The translations under genes and the position numbers were made by a program. Under the pieces are notes generated by a model. The model saw nothing but the letters and a program-made list of their open reading frames with translations, was not told the DNA's origin and did not search any database. DNA of 64,000 nt from Cupriavidus lacunae. GTDB taxonomy: Bacteria > Pseudomonadota > Gammaproteobacteria > Burkholderiales > Burkholderiaceae. Below, one piece after another: positions 8,488-16,294 of the stretch (its first letter is position 1; the number at the start of each line of letters is the position of its first letter). The stretch spans positions 62,001 through 126,000 of the forward strand of contig NZ_QKWJ01000004.1 in the NCBI RefSeq assembly GCF_003353055.1. The letters run 5' to 3'.

Positions 8488-10749
8488 TCAGGCGCGCTCC
8501 GCCGCCATGCGGGCCAGCCCCGACAGGCGGCTGCCGGGGCCGGGCGGGTCGTCGTTGCGGCCGCTGCCGTGCCGCGCGACATTGCGCCGGCGCCGGCGGC
8601 GCAGCAATACCAATAGCGACCCCGGCACCAGCAGCACCAGCGCCAGCAAGGCGAAGGTGACCAGCCCGGGATCATGCGCCGCCGCGGCGACGCGATTCAC
8701 CAGCAAGGCACTGACCACGATGCCCGGCAGCATGCCCAGCGCGGTGCCGATCAGGCAATCGCGCAGGCTGATGCGCGAGGCGCCGACCACCAGGTTGACC
8801 AGCGAGAACGGTGCGATCGGCATCAGCCGAAGCACCACCATCGCCACCACGCCATGCTTGCCCAACTGGTGGCTCACGCGATTCAGCCCCCTGCCGCCAA
8901 AGCGGCGCACGGCATTGCGTCCCAGCAGCCGTCCGGCCAGGTAGCCCGCGCCGGTGCTCAGCACCGTGCCGCACAGGGCCAGCACGGCGCCGTAGAGCGG
9001 GCCGAACACGACCACCGTCACCAGGATCAGCAGTGTCACGGGCAGCATCGTCATGGCGCCGGCCAGGTAGACGCCCATCATGGCCAGCGGTGCCAGCGGC
9101 ATCTCGTCCACGCGCTCGATCACGGCAAGCAGCGCACGGAAGTCTGCCCATTCGCGCAGCGGCGTATGGCGCCACGCAAAGGCCAGCCCGGCCATCAGCA
9201 GCGTCAGCGCCACCATCATGCCCACGCGCCCCAGCACGCGCGGGCGCGCCTCATGGCTGACGAATTCGGCCAGCACCTGGTCGCTGTCGATCGGCTCGAT
9301 CGGGTCCAGCAGGTTGGCCGCCGGCGAGGCGGCATCGACATCGTCCGGCAGCGGCGGCGCGAAGTCTTCCAGCGAGCGCCCGTCGCTGCGTTGCAGGTCG
9401 CGGATGGCGCCGAGCACGCTGCGCGTGGCTGCCACCTCGGCCTGGAGGATCTCGGGCGTGACGTCCAGGTGTTCGCCCAGCAGGCGCGCGCGCATGGACG
9501 CGATGGCACGCTGCACGCGCGGGTCGCCCTCCGACACCACCACGATATTGCACTCGGTATCCAGCCCCAGCGAGCGGTTGCTGAGGTTGGACGAACCGAT
9601 GGTGATGAAGTCGTCGTCGATCACCGTCACCTTGCTGTGGACGTTGACGCATGCAGGCATCAGGCCGGGGATGGTCGGACAGTACAGGCGGAAGCGCTCG
9701 TACTTGTCGGCCGCGTGCAGGCGGCGGTAGAGGCGAGCCCGCAGTACGCCCATGCTGTGCGCCTCCAGCCAGCCGCTCTCGTTGCGCCGCGACACCAGCA
9801 CGATATCCGGGCCGTCTTGGTGCCCGAGCCGCGCCGCCAGCGCCTTGGCGATTTCGCCCGAGCTGAAGTACTGGTTTTCCATGTAGATGCTGTGCCGGGC
9901 GGAGGCAATGGCGTCGCGCAGCAGCACGCGGATCTCGCCGACGCCGGGCTCGTCCTCGCAGCTGGGCATGGTGCGGGCGATGCCCACCCGCACATCCGTC
10001 AGTTCGGGCGCAAGGTTGGGCGGCCATGGGTCCGATGACGTGGCCGCGACGGGGCGTGCGTGGCTGCCGCTGGCGCGCAGCCACCGGTCCGCACACAGCT
10101 TGCCGAGCGCGGCGGCGGCCTGGCCGTCGAGCGCGCACTGCACGTCATGGAAGGGCGGGTAGGGCTTGCCTTCGGCGATGCGCAGCGGGGCAACGGGCGC
10201 ATGGTGGCTGTCATCCCAGCGGCGCAGGGTCAGGTCCAGCCCGCCGACAAAGGCGACCTTGTTGTCGAGCACTACCACCTTCTGGTGGTGCGATGCCCCT
10301 GGCGGGTGGTTGCCGTCCAGCCGGAACGACAGGTGCCGGTGGGCCTGCCAGTGCGCGCTGGCCGACGGCAGCCATTCGCGCTCCATCGCCATCACCATGG
10401 CGTAGTCCCAGCTCAGGATGTAGATGCGCAGGTTGGGGCGCCGATCCGCCAGTGCACAGAGAAAGTCGCGCAAGCCTGGCGGCAGGCCATCGTGCGCGCC
10501 GTCGGGCACCAGTTCCATGCGGCTGTCGATGTCCCAGCCAAGGATGAAGATGGTGTGCTCGGCACGCGGCAACGCCTCGCGCAGCGCGCGGAAATAGGCG
10601 TCGCCATCAACCAGCATGGCAAAGCGCCGGCAGGATTCGACGCGCCAGCAGTTGCGCCCGGGCTCAAGCAGGGAGCCGGGCGACTGGAGATCATGCGGTG
10701 GTGCCGGCGCAGGGGACGCCGTGGTGCCGGGCGGGTTGTCTTGCCTCAT
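8488..10749 (-). CDS. Phospholipase D-like protein fused to a VTT (SNARE-associated/DedA-type) membrane domain
   Basis: A protein of about 753 residues in two parts. The N-terminal part has two HKD phospholipase D motifs, HHQKVVVLDNKVAFVGGLD near residue 155 and VHSKVTVIDDDFITIGSSN near residue 371, each followed by the usual aspartate and glycine-serine positions, so phosphatidyl transfer or phospholipid hydrolysis is expected. From about residue 540 there are several hydrophobic segments and a VTT domain (GAGYLAGRLLGRNAVRRFGG, VVLRLMPIAPFSLVNLVVG). The ATG at 10749 was preferred over a TTG at 10791; neither has a clear ribosome site. Known in proteobacteria as a cardiolipin-synthase-like enzyme; membrane lipid remodelling or nucleic-acid-independent PLD activity is inferred. 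Confidence 0.9.
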   Translation of the reverse strand: MRQDNPPGTTASPAPAPPHDLQSPGSLLEPGRNCWRVESCRRFAMLVDGDAYFRALREALPRAEHTIFILGWDIDSRMELVPDGAHDGLPPGLRDFLCALADRRPNLRIYILSWDYAMVMAMEREWLPSASAHWQAHRHLSFRLDGNHPPGASHHQKVVVLDNKVAFVGGLDLTLRRWDDSHHAPVAPLRIAEGKPYPPFHDVQCALDGQAAAALGKLCADRWLRASGSHARPVAATSSDPWPPNLAPELTDVRVGIARTMPSCEDEPGVGEIRVLLRDAIASARHSIYMENQYFSSGEIAKALAARLGHQDGPDIVLVSRRNESGWLEAHSMGVLRARLYRRLHAADKYERFRLYCPTIPGLMPACVNVHSKVTVIDDDFITIGSSNLSNRSLGLDTECNIVVVSEGDPRVQRAIASMRARLLGEHLDVTPEILQAEVAATRSVLGAIRDLQRSDGRSLEDFAPPLPDDVDAASPAANLLDPIEPIDSDQVLAEFVSHEARPRVLGRVGMMVALTLLMAGLAFAWRHTPLREWADFRALLAVIERVDEMPLAPLAMMGVYLAGAMTMLPVTLLILVTVVVFGPLYGAVLALCGTVLSTGAGYLAGRLLGRNAVRRFGGRGLNRVSHQLGKHGVVAMVVLRLMPIAPFSLVNLVVGASRISLRDCLIGTALGMLPGIVVSALLVNRVAAAAHDPGLVTFALLALVLLVPGSLLVLLRRRRRRNVARHGSGRNDDPPGPGSRLSGLARMAAERA

Positions 10750-10957
10750 GGCGCACGCTTTGGGAGAGCTATAGCCTGAAGCTTCGCGCAAGTTCCATAC
10801 CGGCGTGGCGCGGCTGCGGGCGCAGCGTGCAGCCGAAGGCCCTGACAGGTAGGGCGAGCCCGGGCAGGGCTGGCGCGTGGGCGATGCGTGTGCGCTTTAC
10901 CTGCCTTTGTAAGAAGGGCGCGCGGAGGCGTCCGGCGTGCCGCAGGGGTGCGGACCG

Positions 10958-11296
10958 CTACGAAGCGTGGCCGCGCGGCAGCGCGGCAGGGCGGGCAATG
11001 CCCCAGACGTCCAGCAGCGGCTCAAAGTGCGGCGTGTTGTCGCGCGGAGCGGGCGTCACGCGCCGTGGGGGTGGCAAGGGCCGGCCAGTCAGGACAAGCC
11101 GGGTATCGGCTTCAGGCGGCGAGTCAGGTTCGCCTTCGTACGCGACAACGCCCATCTGGCGGGCGGATTTGAGCGCGCGGGTCAGTTCCGCCGCGCTCAG
11201 GCGGCTGGCGGCGGCAAGCCGGTGCCGGGGCATGGGCCCCTTGGCACGCAGGCTGGAAATCAACGCCATCACGCAATCCCGGGTGGTTCGATTCAT
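10958..11296 (-). CDS. Small hypothetical protein, possible winged-helix
   Basis: A 112-residue open frame. The first 55 residues (MNRTTRDCVMALISSLRAKG, LAAASRLSAAELTRALKSARQMGVVAYEG) read like a small winged-helix DNA-binding fold; the rest is proline- and arginine-rich and likely disordered. There is no clear ribosome site before the ATG at 11296. Overlapping plus-strand frames look like arginine/alanine-rich shadows, so this frame is the best coding candidate of the 10750-11450 stretch. Unassigned function. Confidence 0.5.
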   Translation of the reverse strand: MNRTTRDCVMALISSLRAKGPMPRHRLAAASRLSAAELTRALKSARQMGVVAYEGEPDSPPEADTRLVLTGRPLPPPRRVTPAPRDNTPHFEPLLDVWGIARPAALPRGHAS

Positions 11297-11453
11297 TTCG
11301 CTGCGTCAGGAAAATGGTGCAGCGGCGGACCCGCCGATCGGGCCTGCCGCATACGGGTACCCATTCTTTCGCAGGGGTCATGACCTTGCCAACCGGATAT
11401 GACACTTGTTCACATTTCCTAGCAGTGGAAAGAAAACTCGCCGGGATAGGACA

Positions 11454-11651
11454 TTAGTGGCGCGTTTCCGGATCGCCAGTCGGAAATCTGCGATCCGTGC
11501 CGTCACGCGGCGTCAGCATCGTGCCATGCCGGCGCCACTTGCGCGCATGCCTGGCCTGGACGTCTTCGGCAATCGCGTGCAATTCGGCAACCCTGGCGTC
11601 AAGCGGGTCGGGATAGATGTCCAGCGGACAGTATCTGGGGAGGAGGCGCAT
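11454..11651 (-). CDS. Small hypothetical protein
   Basis: A 65-residue frame (MRLLPRYCPLDIYPDPLDAR, then ELHAIAEDVQARHARKWRRHG) with natural residue composition. It was chosen as the internal ATG of a longer frame whose first 112 residues look like noise. Ribosome site weak. Function unknown; it could also be non-coding. Confidence 0.4.
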   Translation of the reverse strand: MRLLPRYCPLDIYPDPLDARVAELHAIAEDVQARHARKWRRHGTMLTPRDGTDRRFPTGDPETRH

Positions 11652-11859
11652 CGCGGGTCTCGGTTGATTCTGGATAGCGGCGTTCTGCCTGTCTCCAGTA
11701 TTGGCGGTGGACCCGTGATTTTCAGCAGCGGATGCGCGGCACTTGAGCTGACTCAATGCATTTCGCGCAATGAACCATTGCGGCCCGCCTGCACAGCGGG
11801 CGCGGAGAGAAATGATGGGGCGACCGGCGGGTTGATCCGTCGAGGCCGGCCTGCGCCGG

Positions 11860-12132
11860 CTAGTGGCCGAGGCGGATATTGCTGCGCGTATCGCGGCAGT
11901 AGATCTTGCGCTCACGCACCAGGCCGTCACGGCCGTGGATGCACAGCGGCACCCCGTCTTCGCGGGCGCGCATCCAGCCGGCTGCAATAGCGGCTTCCTG
12001 GGTCGGGAAGTGCAGCGCCGCGTCGTCGGCGCCGCTTCCCATGCCTTCGATCGTCAGCGCCCATCCGCCTTCGCTGGCGTAATCGGTGTCGCCGGTCGCG
12101 GCGGGAAGCACGTGGATGCTGCGTGACGTCAT
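11860..12132 (-). CDS. DUF2188-like small protein
   Basis: A 90-residue protein with the DUF2188 layout: a strand with GGWALTIEGMGSG, a helix with FPTQEAAIAAGWMRARED, and a terminal HGRDGLVRERKIYCRD strand. The ATG at 12132 has GGAGACCACC upstream; ten more codons upstream are open but lack a ribosome site. Such proteins are common small cytoplasmic, often stress-associated, proteins with no known biochemical role. Confidence 0.7.
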   Translation of the reverse strand: MTSRSIHVLPAATGDTDYASEGGWALTIEGMGSGADDAALHFPTQEAAIAAGWMRAREDGVPLCIHGRDGLVRERKIYCRDTRSNIRLGH

Positions 12133-12437
12133 GGTGGTCTCCGGGATGGCTGGCAGTGACACTCTGCATTGTTAAGCGATACCGGTGCGCGGGGTATCGG
12201 TGGCTGTCCTACAAGCATATTCGGGGCCATGGCGGCGGCACCGTGATGGTGCAGCATGTGGTGGTGGCATGTCGCGCATTCTGCTGACATCGCGGTAGGA
12301 CGAAAGCCGACTTTTCACGCTGGCCCGGGTTGCTACGATCCAATTGCCGGTTGGGCAAGCGGCTGCCCGGTCAAGCTATTCCACGCGATTCCATCCTGGC
12401 GGCACATGCCGCATCCACACGAAGCAAGGAGATCATC
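12133..12437. other. Non-coding stretch between DUF2188-like gene and entericidin gene
   Basis: No coding frame is convincing here. There is a 7-base inverted repeat (CGATACC at 12177, GGTATCG at 12193) that could be a weak hairpin, and the end must hold the promoters of the two divergent genes; no close match to a sigma-70 promoter was seen. Confidence 0.5.
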
Positions 12438-12581
12438 ATGAGAAGGCTATACGCACTGTTTGCGCTCGCTGGCGTGCTGCTGGTCACGGGTTGCAACACC
12501 ATGGCGGGCGCGGGCAAGGATATCGAACGCGGCGGCGAGAAGGTGCAGGGCGCGGCGGAAACCACCAAGCAGAAGATGTAA
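12438..12581 (+). CDS. Entericidin A/B family lipoprotein
   Basis: A 47-residue lipoprotein: MRR, a hydrophobic stretch, lipobox VTGC, then NTMAGAGKDIERGGEKVQGAA. This exactly fits the entericidin/EcnA-B small membrane lipoproteins, which in enterobacteria are linked to stationary-phase lysis; in betaproteobacteria the family is abundant and its role unclear. AAGGAG sits seven bases before the ATG. It is monocistronic with its own hairpin terminator 30 bases after the stop. Confidence 0.88.
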   Translation: MRRLYALFALAGVLLVTGCNTMAGAGKDIERGGEKVQGAAETTKQKM

Positions 12582-12611
12582 GCAACGGCTGGCCCGACTC
12601 ACTGCTGCCAG

Positions 12612-12644
12612 ACAACGGCCCGTGCCCCTGGCGCGGGCCGTTGT
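12612..12644 (+). terminator. Hairpin terminator of the entericidin gene
   Basis: ACAACGGCCCG (12612-12622) pairs with CGGGCCGTTGT (12634-12644), an 11-base perfect stem with an 11-base loop. No long T-run follows. It ends exactly where the convergent DMT-transporter gene stops, so it may serve both directions. Confidence 0.7.
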
Positions 12645-13558
12645 CATTCATGCGTGCCCCCTGCGGCACGGTGCTGATCGACGGTACGCTGGCCGACTTC
12701 ATCGCGCTTGCCCGTGATCACCAGCGCAATGCCGCCCAGTACCGCCGCCGCGCTCAGTGCTAGCCGCAAGGTCAGCGCTTCGCCGAGCAGTGCGATGCCG
12801 CCCACTGCGGTGATGACCGGCACGCTCAGTTGAACCGTTGCGGCGGTGGCCGCCCTGAGCTGCGGCACCGCGGTGTACCAGATGACATAGCCGAGCCCGG
12901 AGGTGATGGCGCCAGATAGCCCCGCGTAGGCAAGTCCCGTGCCGTCCAGCGAGCGCTGTGCGTGGACGGCCGCACCGAGCGCCAGGGCCATGGGCACGGC
13001 GCGCACGAAGTTGCCGGCGGTGGTCTCGACCGGATCCGCGGCACGCTTGCCACGCAGCGAATAGACGCCCCAGGCGATGCCCGCCGCGATCATCAGCAGC
13101 GATGAGGCCAGTGGCGGCGTGGCCAGGCTCGGGAGCATCAGCCAGACCAGGCCGGCCAGTGCCAGTGCCAGGCCGCTCCACTGCTGCGCGCGCAGCGGCT
13201 CCCCGGCATAGAGGCCATAGCCAACCATGGTGGCCTGCACCGCGGCGAACAGCAGCAGCGCCCCGGTGCCCGCGCTCAGGCGCTCATACGCGAATGAGAA
13301 CGCCGCCGCATAGCAGAACAGGGCCAGCGCGGAAGCCCAGTTGCCGCCCAGCGAAATCCCACGTACACCGGCGTGGCTCACCTGCCGCCGCGCCATCACG
13401 ATGAGCCACAGCACCGCCGCCGCGGCCGCCACCCGCGCCAGGGTGAACGTCCCCGCGTCGATGGTGGTGCCTTTCAGCGCCAGCCGGCACAGCAGGGAAT
13501 TGCCGGCAAACGCCAGCATCGCCAGCGCCGTCAGCAGGGCGGTGTTCGCGCGCGGCAT
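12644..13558 (-). CDS. DMT superfamily (EamA) transporter
   Basis: A 304-residue inner-membrane protein with about ten hydrophobic segments in two EamA repeats (first ALLTALAMLAFAGNSLLCRLA; second beginning near WGVYSLRGKRAADPVETT). Such proteins usually export metabolites, amino acids or nucleosides. The ATG at 13558 starts MPRANTALLTAL; the frame upstream overlaps the reductase gene and is a shadow. The 28-base gap to the GlxR-like gene suggests one operon with it and with the Ldh2-type dehydrogenase. Substrate unknown. Confidence 0.88.
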   Translation of the reverse strand: MPRANTALLTALAMLAFAGNSLLCRLALKGTTIDAGTFTLARVAAAAAVLWLIVMARRQVSHAGVRGISLGGNWASALALFCYAAAFSFAYERLSAGTGALLLFAAVQATMVGYGLYAGEPLRAQQWSGLALALAGLVWLMLPSLATPPLASSLLMIAAGIAWGVYSLRGKRAADPVETTAGNFVRAVPMALALGAAVHAQRSLDGTGLAYAGLSGAITSGLGYVIWYTAVPQLRAATAATVQLSVPVITAVGGIALLGEALTLRLALSAAAVLGGIALVITGKRDEVGQRTVDQHRAAGGTHE

Positions 13559-13586
13559 GGGGCGGGCGACAGTGGGGCAGTGTGGT

Positions 13587-14495
13587 TTAGCCCGCGGGCG
13601 GCTCGTCGCCGATGGCGAACGAGGACAGGTGCTCGATCGCCCGGACCAGGCCGGAATGATCCCAGCCCGCGCCGCCCAGCCCGCTGCACACATTGAACAA
13701 CTGCTGGCACGACGCCGTATTGGGCAGGCCCACGCCAAGCTGGCGCGCGGTGGACAGCGCCAGGTCCAGGTCCTTCTGGTGCAGCGCGATGCGGAAGCCC
13801 GGGTCGAAGGTGCGCTTGACCATGCGTTCGCCGTGCACTTCCAGGATGCGCGAACTGGCAAAGCCGCCCATCAGCGCCTCGCGCACGCGCGCGGGATCGG
13901 CGCCGGCGCGGGCGGCCAGCACCAGGGCCTCGCTGACCGCCTCGATGGTCAGCGCCACGATCACCTGGTTGGCGACCTTGGCCACCTGGCCGTCGCCGGC
14001 CGCGCCCACGCGCGTGATGGTCTTGCCCATCAGCTGCAGGATCGGCAGCACGCGGTCGAATACTTCCTGCTTGCCGCCGGCCATGATCGACAGCGTTCCC
14101 GCCTTGGCCCCGACCTCGCCGCCTGAAACCGGGGCGTCGACGTAGTCAGCGCCAATCGCCTCGATGCAGCGCGCGAACTCGCGCGTGGCGATCGGCGAGA
14201 TCGAGCTCATGTCGATCACGGTGACGCCGCCCGCGGTGTCGGCAAGGCCGTCGGCGACCCCTTTCTCGCCAAACAGCACGCGCTCCACGTCGGGCGTGTC
14301 GGGCAGCATCAGGATGATGGTTTCCGACTGCTTCGCCACGTCCTCGGCGCTGGCGCAGGCCTTCACGCCGGCATCCTGCAGGTCTTGTGGCACGCCGCTG
14401 CGGGTATGGGCGAAGACTGTATGCCCGCCGTCGACCAGGTGCTGCACCATGGGCTTGCCCATCACGCCAAGTCCGATAAAGCCGATTTTGCTCAT
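13587..14495 (-). CDS. 2-hydroxy-3-oxopropionate reductase (GlxR/GarR-like beta-hydroxyacid dehydrogenase)
   Basis: A 302-residue NAD(P)-dependent dehydrogenase of the 3-hydroxyisobutyrate dehydrogenase family. It begins with the dinucleotide motif IGFIGLGVMGKPMVQHL. It has the substrate motif DAPVSGGEVGAKAGTLSIM near residue 118 and the catalytic lysine region GQVAKVANQVIVALTIEAVSEA near 170. Tartronate semialdehyde reduction to glycerate is the most likely activity by overall match. The operon order from upstream is Ldh2-type dehydrogenase, this reductase, then a DMT exporter, consistent with hydroxyacid metabolism. The exact substrate remains inferred. Confidence 0.9.
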   Translation of the reverse strand: MSKIGFIGLGVMGKPMVQHLVDGGHTVFAHTRSGVPQDLQDAGVKACASAEDVAKQSETIILMLPDTPDVERVLFGEKGVADGLADTAGGVTVIDMSSISPIATREFARCIEAIGADYVDAPVSGGEVGAKAGTLSIMAGGKQEVFDRVLPILQLMGKTITRVGAAGDGQVAKVANQVIVALTIEAVSEALVLAARAGADPARVREALMGGFASSRILEVHGERMVKRTFDPGFRIALHQKDLDLALSTARQLGVGLPNTASCQQLFNVCSGLGGAGWDHSGLVRAIEHLSSFAIGDEPPAG

Positions 14496-14570
14496 GTCAG
14501 TGTCCGGTAGTGGTCGGGCGCCAGCCCGGGCGTGCCTTGTGCACAGCGCCGGGGCATACCCTGATGATAG

Positions 14571-15674
14571 TCAGTCGCACGCCAGCGCAGACAACGGCCC
14601 CGGCGCCGGATGCGCACCGGCGCCCGCCGCGGCGACCCGTGCGGCCGCGTCGTCAAGTTGCGCCAGCGTGCCGGCATCGACCGGGACCTGCCCGGCGCGG
14701 GCGGCGCGCCAGGCGCGCTCGGGTTCGCCCGGCAGGCGGATGCCGTCCTGGCCCGGCAGCAGCCGCGAGGCCTTCATCCAGTCGGCAAACGTTGCCACCT
14801 CATGCCCGAACGACGTGCTGGTGCCCAGGCCCGCCGGGTCGAACACGATCGCCAGCATGTTGTTCCAGACCGCATGCTCATGCCGCAGCGTTTCGGGGCG
14901 GATGGTATGGCCGCCGGTGACCGCGGCGCCCAGCAGCTCGCACATCACGGCCAGCACGTGGCCCTTGTGCTCGCCGAAGGGCCGCAGTGCGCCCTGCGGC
15001 GTGCCGGCGGGCGGGTACATCACACCGGCATCGGTGGTGGGCTGGCCGTGCGCGTCGAGCAGGCAGCCGGGCGCGACCGGCACGCCCTTATTGTGGGCCA
15101 CCCGCACCTTGCCCAGCGCAATCGCGCTGGTGGCAAAGTCCAGCACCAGCGGCGGCTCGCCCGCCACCGGCACGCCGATGGTGAACGGGTTGGTGCCGTA
15201 GCGCGCGTCGTAGCCGCCGTGCGGCGCCACGATGGGCTTGGACAGCACGTTGACGAAGTGGATCGAGATCATGCCTGCGGCGGTGGCCAGCTCCGCCCAG
15301 TGGCCCACGCGACCCAGGTGGTGCGACTGCCGCAGGCCCATCACGCAGACGCCATGCTCGCGCGCGCGGCCGATGGCCATCTCCATTGCCTGCGCCGTCA
15401 CCGCCTGGCCCATGCCGCGGTTGCCGTCCAGGCTCAGCATGCTGCCGGCATCGTGCAGCACGCTGACTTGCTGGTTCAACTGCAGCTCGTCGGCCTGCCA
15501 GGCCAGCACGTAGCGCGGGATCATGCCGACGCCGTGCGAGTCATGCCCGCTCAGGTTGGCGCCGACCAGATGGTCGGCCGTCAGTTGCGCTTCGCTCGCG
15601 TTGCTGCCGGCGGCTATCCAGAGATCGACCACCCATTGGTGCAGGGCGGCGGTGGGGATGCGGTGTTCGCTCAT
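14571..15674 (-). CDS. Ldh2 family malate/L-lactate/ureidoglycolate-type dehydrogenase
   Basis: A 367-residue NAD(P)-dependent oxidoreductase of the malate/L-lactate dehydrogenase type (not Rossmann). Recognisable blocks are SGHDSHGVGMIPRY near residue 45, with the substrate-binding histidine; RQSHHLGRVGHWAE near 115; and the nucleotide-binding YGTNPFTIGVP with LDFATSAIALGKV near 165. The ATG at 15674 follows AAGG; the frame upstream is a shadow. It probably oxidises or reduces a 2-hydroxy acid together with the GlxR-like enzyme 75 bases downstream. Confidence 0.9.
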   Translation of the reverse strand: MSEHRIPTAALHQWVVDLWIAAGSNASEAQLTADHLVGANLSGHDSHGVGMIPRYVLAWQADELQLNQQVSVLHDAGSMLSLDGNRGMGQAVTAQAMEMAIGRAREHGVCVMGLRQSHHLGRVGHWAELATAAGMISIHFVNVLSKPIVAPHGGYDARYGTNPFTIGVPVAGEPPLVLDFATSAIALGKVRVAHNKGVPVAPGCLLDAHGQPTTDAGVMYPPAGTPQGALRPFGEHKGHVLAVMCELLGAAVTGGHTIRPETLRHEHAVWNNMLAIVFDPAGLGTSTSFGHEVATFADWMKASRLLPGQDGIRLPGEPERAWRAARAGQVPVDAGTLAQLDDAAARVAAAGAGAHPAPGPLSALACD

Positions 15675-15790
15675 ATCGGCCTTGGCAAGGATGCGGAAAA
15701 AAGCCCCGGGGCCGTGTGATGGCAACGGGGCTTCATGATACGGCCGGCGCGCGGGTCGCGGCGCCGGCGTGGCCGGTGATCGGCAACTGC

Positions 15791-16075
15791 CTACGGGCGC
15801 GGCGCGGCTTCGGCAGACGGCTGGGCAAGGATTTCGCGGATGCGGGCCAGGTAGCTGTCGCCTACCGCGCGGTGCATGCGCGCCGCCTCGGCCGCGAACT
15901 GGCGCCGGCTCGGCGGGCGAATGCCCAGGCTGCGGCAGATCGTGGACAGGTAAGGCTTGCGCTGGCCGCCCAGGCGCAGCGCCGCGGTCTGCAGCGCGGC
16001 ATCGCCGATGCGCCCGCGCAGCCAAGCCAGCACCTGGCGGTCATAGTCGTTTTGCACACGGATCAGGTGTTCCAT
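15791..16075 (-). CDS. Small protein of unknown function under LexA control
   Basis: A 94-residue, basic, helical-looking protein (LIRVQNDYDRQVLAWLRGRI, QRKPYLSTICRSLGIRPP, MHRAVGDSYLARIREIL). I do not recognise a family. AGGAG stands eight bases before the ATG, and two LexA boxes (16088-16126) lie directly upstream, so it should be induced by DNA damage. The 116-base gap to the dehydrogenase downstream makes co-transcription uncertain. The arginine-rich, soluble composition would suit a nucleic-acid-binding protein, but that is only a guess. Confidence 0.72.
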   Translation of the reverse strand: MEHLIRVQNDYDRQVLAWLRGRIGDAALQTAALRLGGQRKPYLSTICRSLGIRPPSRRQFAAEAARMHRAVGDSYLARIREILAQPSAEAAPRP

Positions 16076-16087
16076 GGACGGGGCTCC

Positions 16088-16126
16088 TACTGTTCATTCA
16101 TACAGTTACTGTAAATATATACAGTA
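16088..16126 (-). promoter_or_regulatory. Tandem LexA (SOS) boxes
   Basis: Two CTG-N10-CAG sites on adjacent helical faces. Box B at 16107-16126 is TACTGTAAATATATACAGTA, differing by one base from the classic LexA consensus. Box A at 16090-16105 is CTGTTCATTCATACAG. A plausible minus-strand promoter (TTGCAT, then TATATT inside box B) would be covered by the repressor, and box A abuts the ribosome site of the 94-residue gene. Confidence 0.85.
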
Positions 16127-16146
16127 TCTGGGGGGATGCAAGGAGT

Positions 16147-16191
16147 TCTATATCCAGGAGCCGTTGGCCCGCTGTAGAAAACCGGAATCAG
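16147..16191 (+). repeat. 45-base dispersed repeat, copy 1
   Basis: Runs from TCTATATCCAGGAG through GGCCCGCTGTAGAAAACCGG to AATCAG. It is identical, except for one base, to 46851-46895 in the same orientation. It lies between the SOS boxes and the promoter of the VOC operon, with no open frame of its own. It may be a remnant insertion-sequence end or a small chromosomal repeat. Confidence 0.85.
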
Positions 16192-16211
16192 TAGTGTCTC
16201 CTCGTTTTATA

Positions 16212-16239
16212 TTGACTTAAACGTCATGATGACGATAAT
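16212..16239 (+). promoter_or_regulatory. Sigma-70 promoter with internal operator for the VOC operon
   Basis: TTGACT (16212-16217) and GATAAT (16234-16239) are 16 bases apart. The spacer contains GTCATGATGAC (16223-16233), a GTCA-N3-TGAC inverted repeat whose complement is identical to the site at 40299-40309. A repressor bound there would block the polymerase. Confidence 0.65.
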
Positions 16240-16294
16240 GTCATCAAAACATCGGGTGTCACCTATGGCGGCGCCCGGCCATTCAGGAGACGCC

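Noticed and set aside
8674-10038. Plus-strand 454-residue open frame
   Set aside because: Antisense to the phospholipase D gene, whose two HKD motifs leave no doubt which strand is coding.
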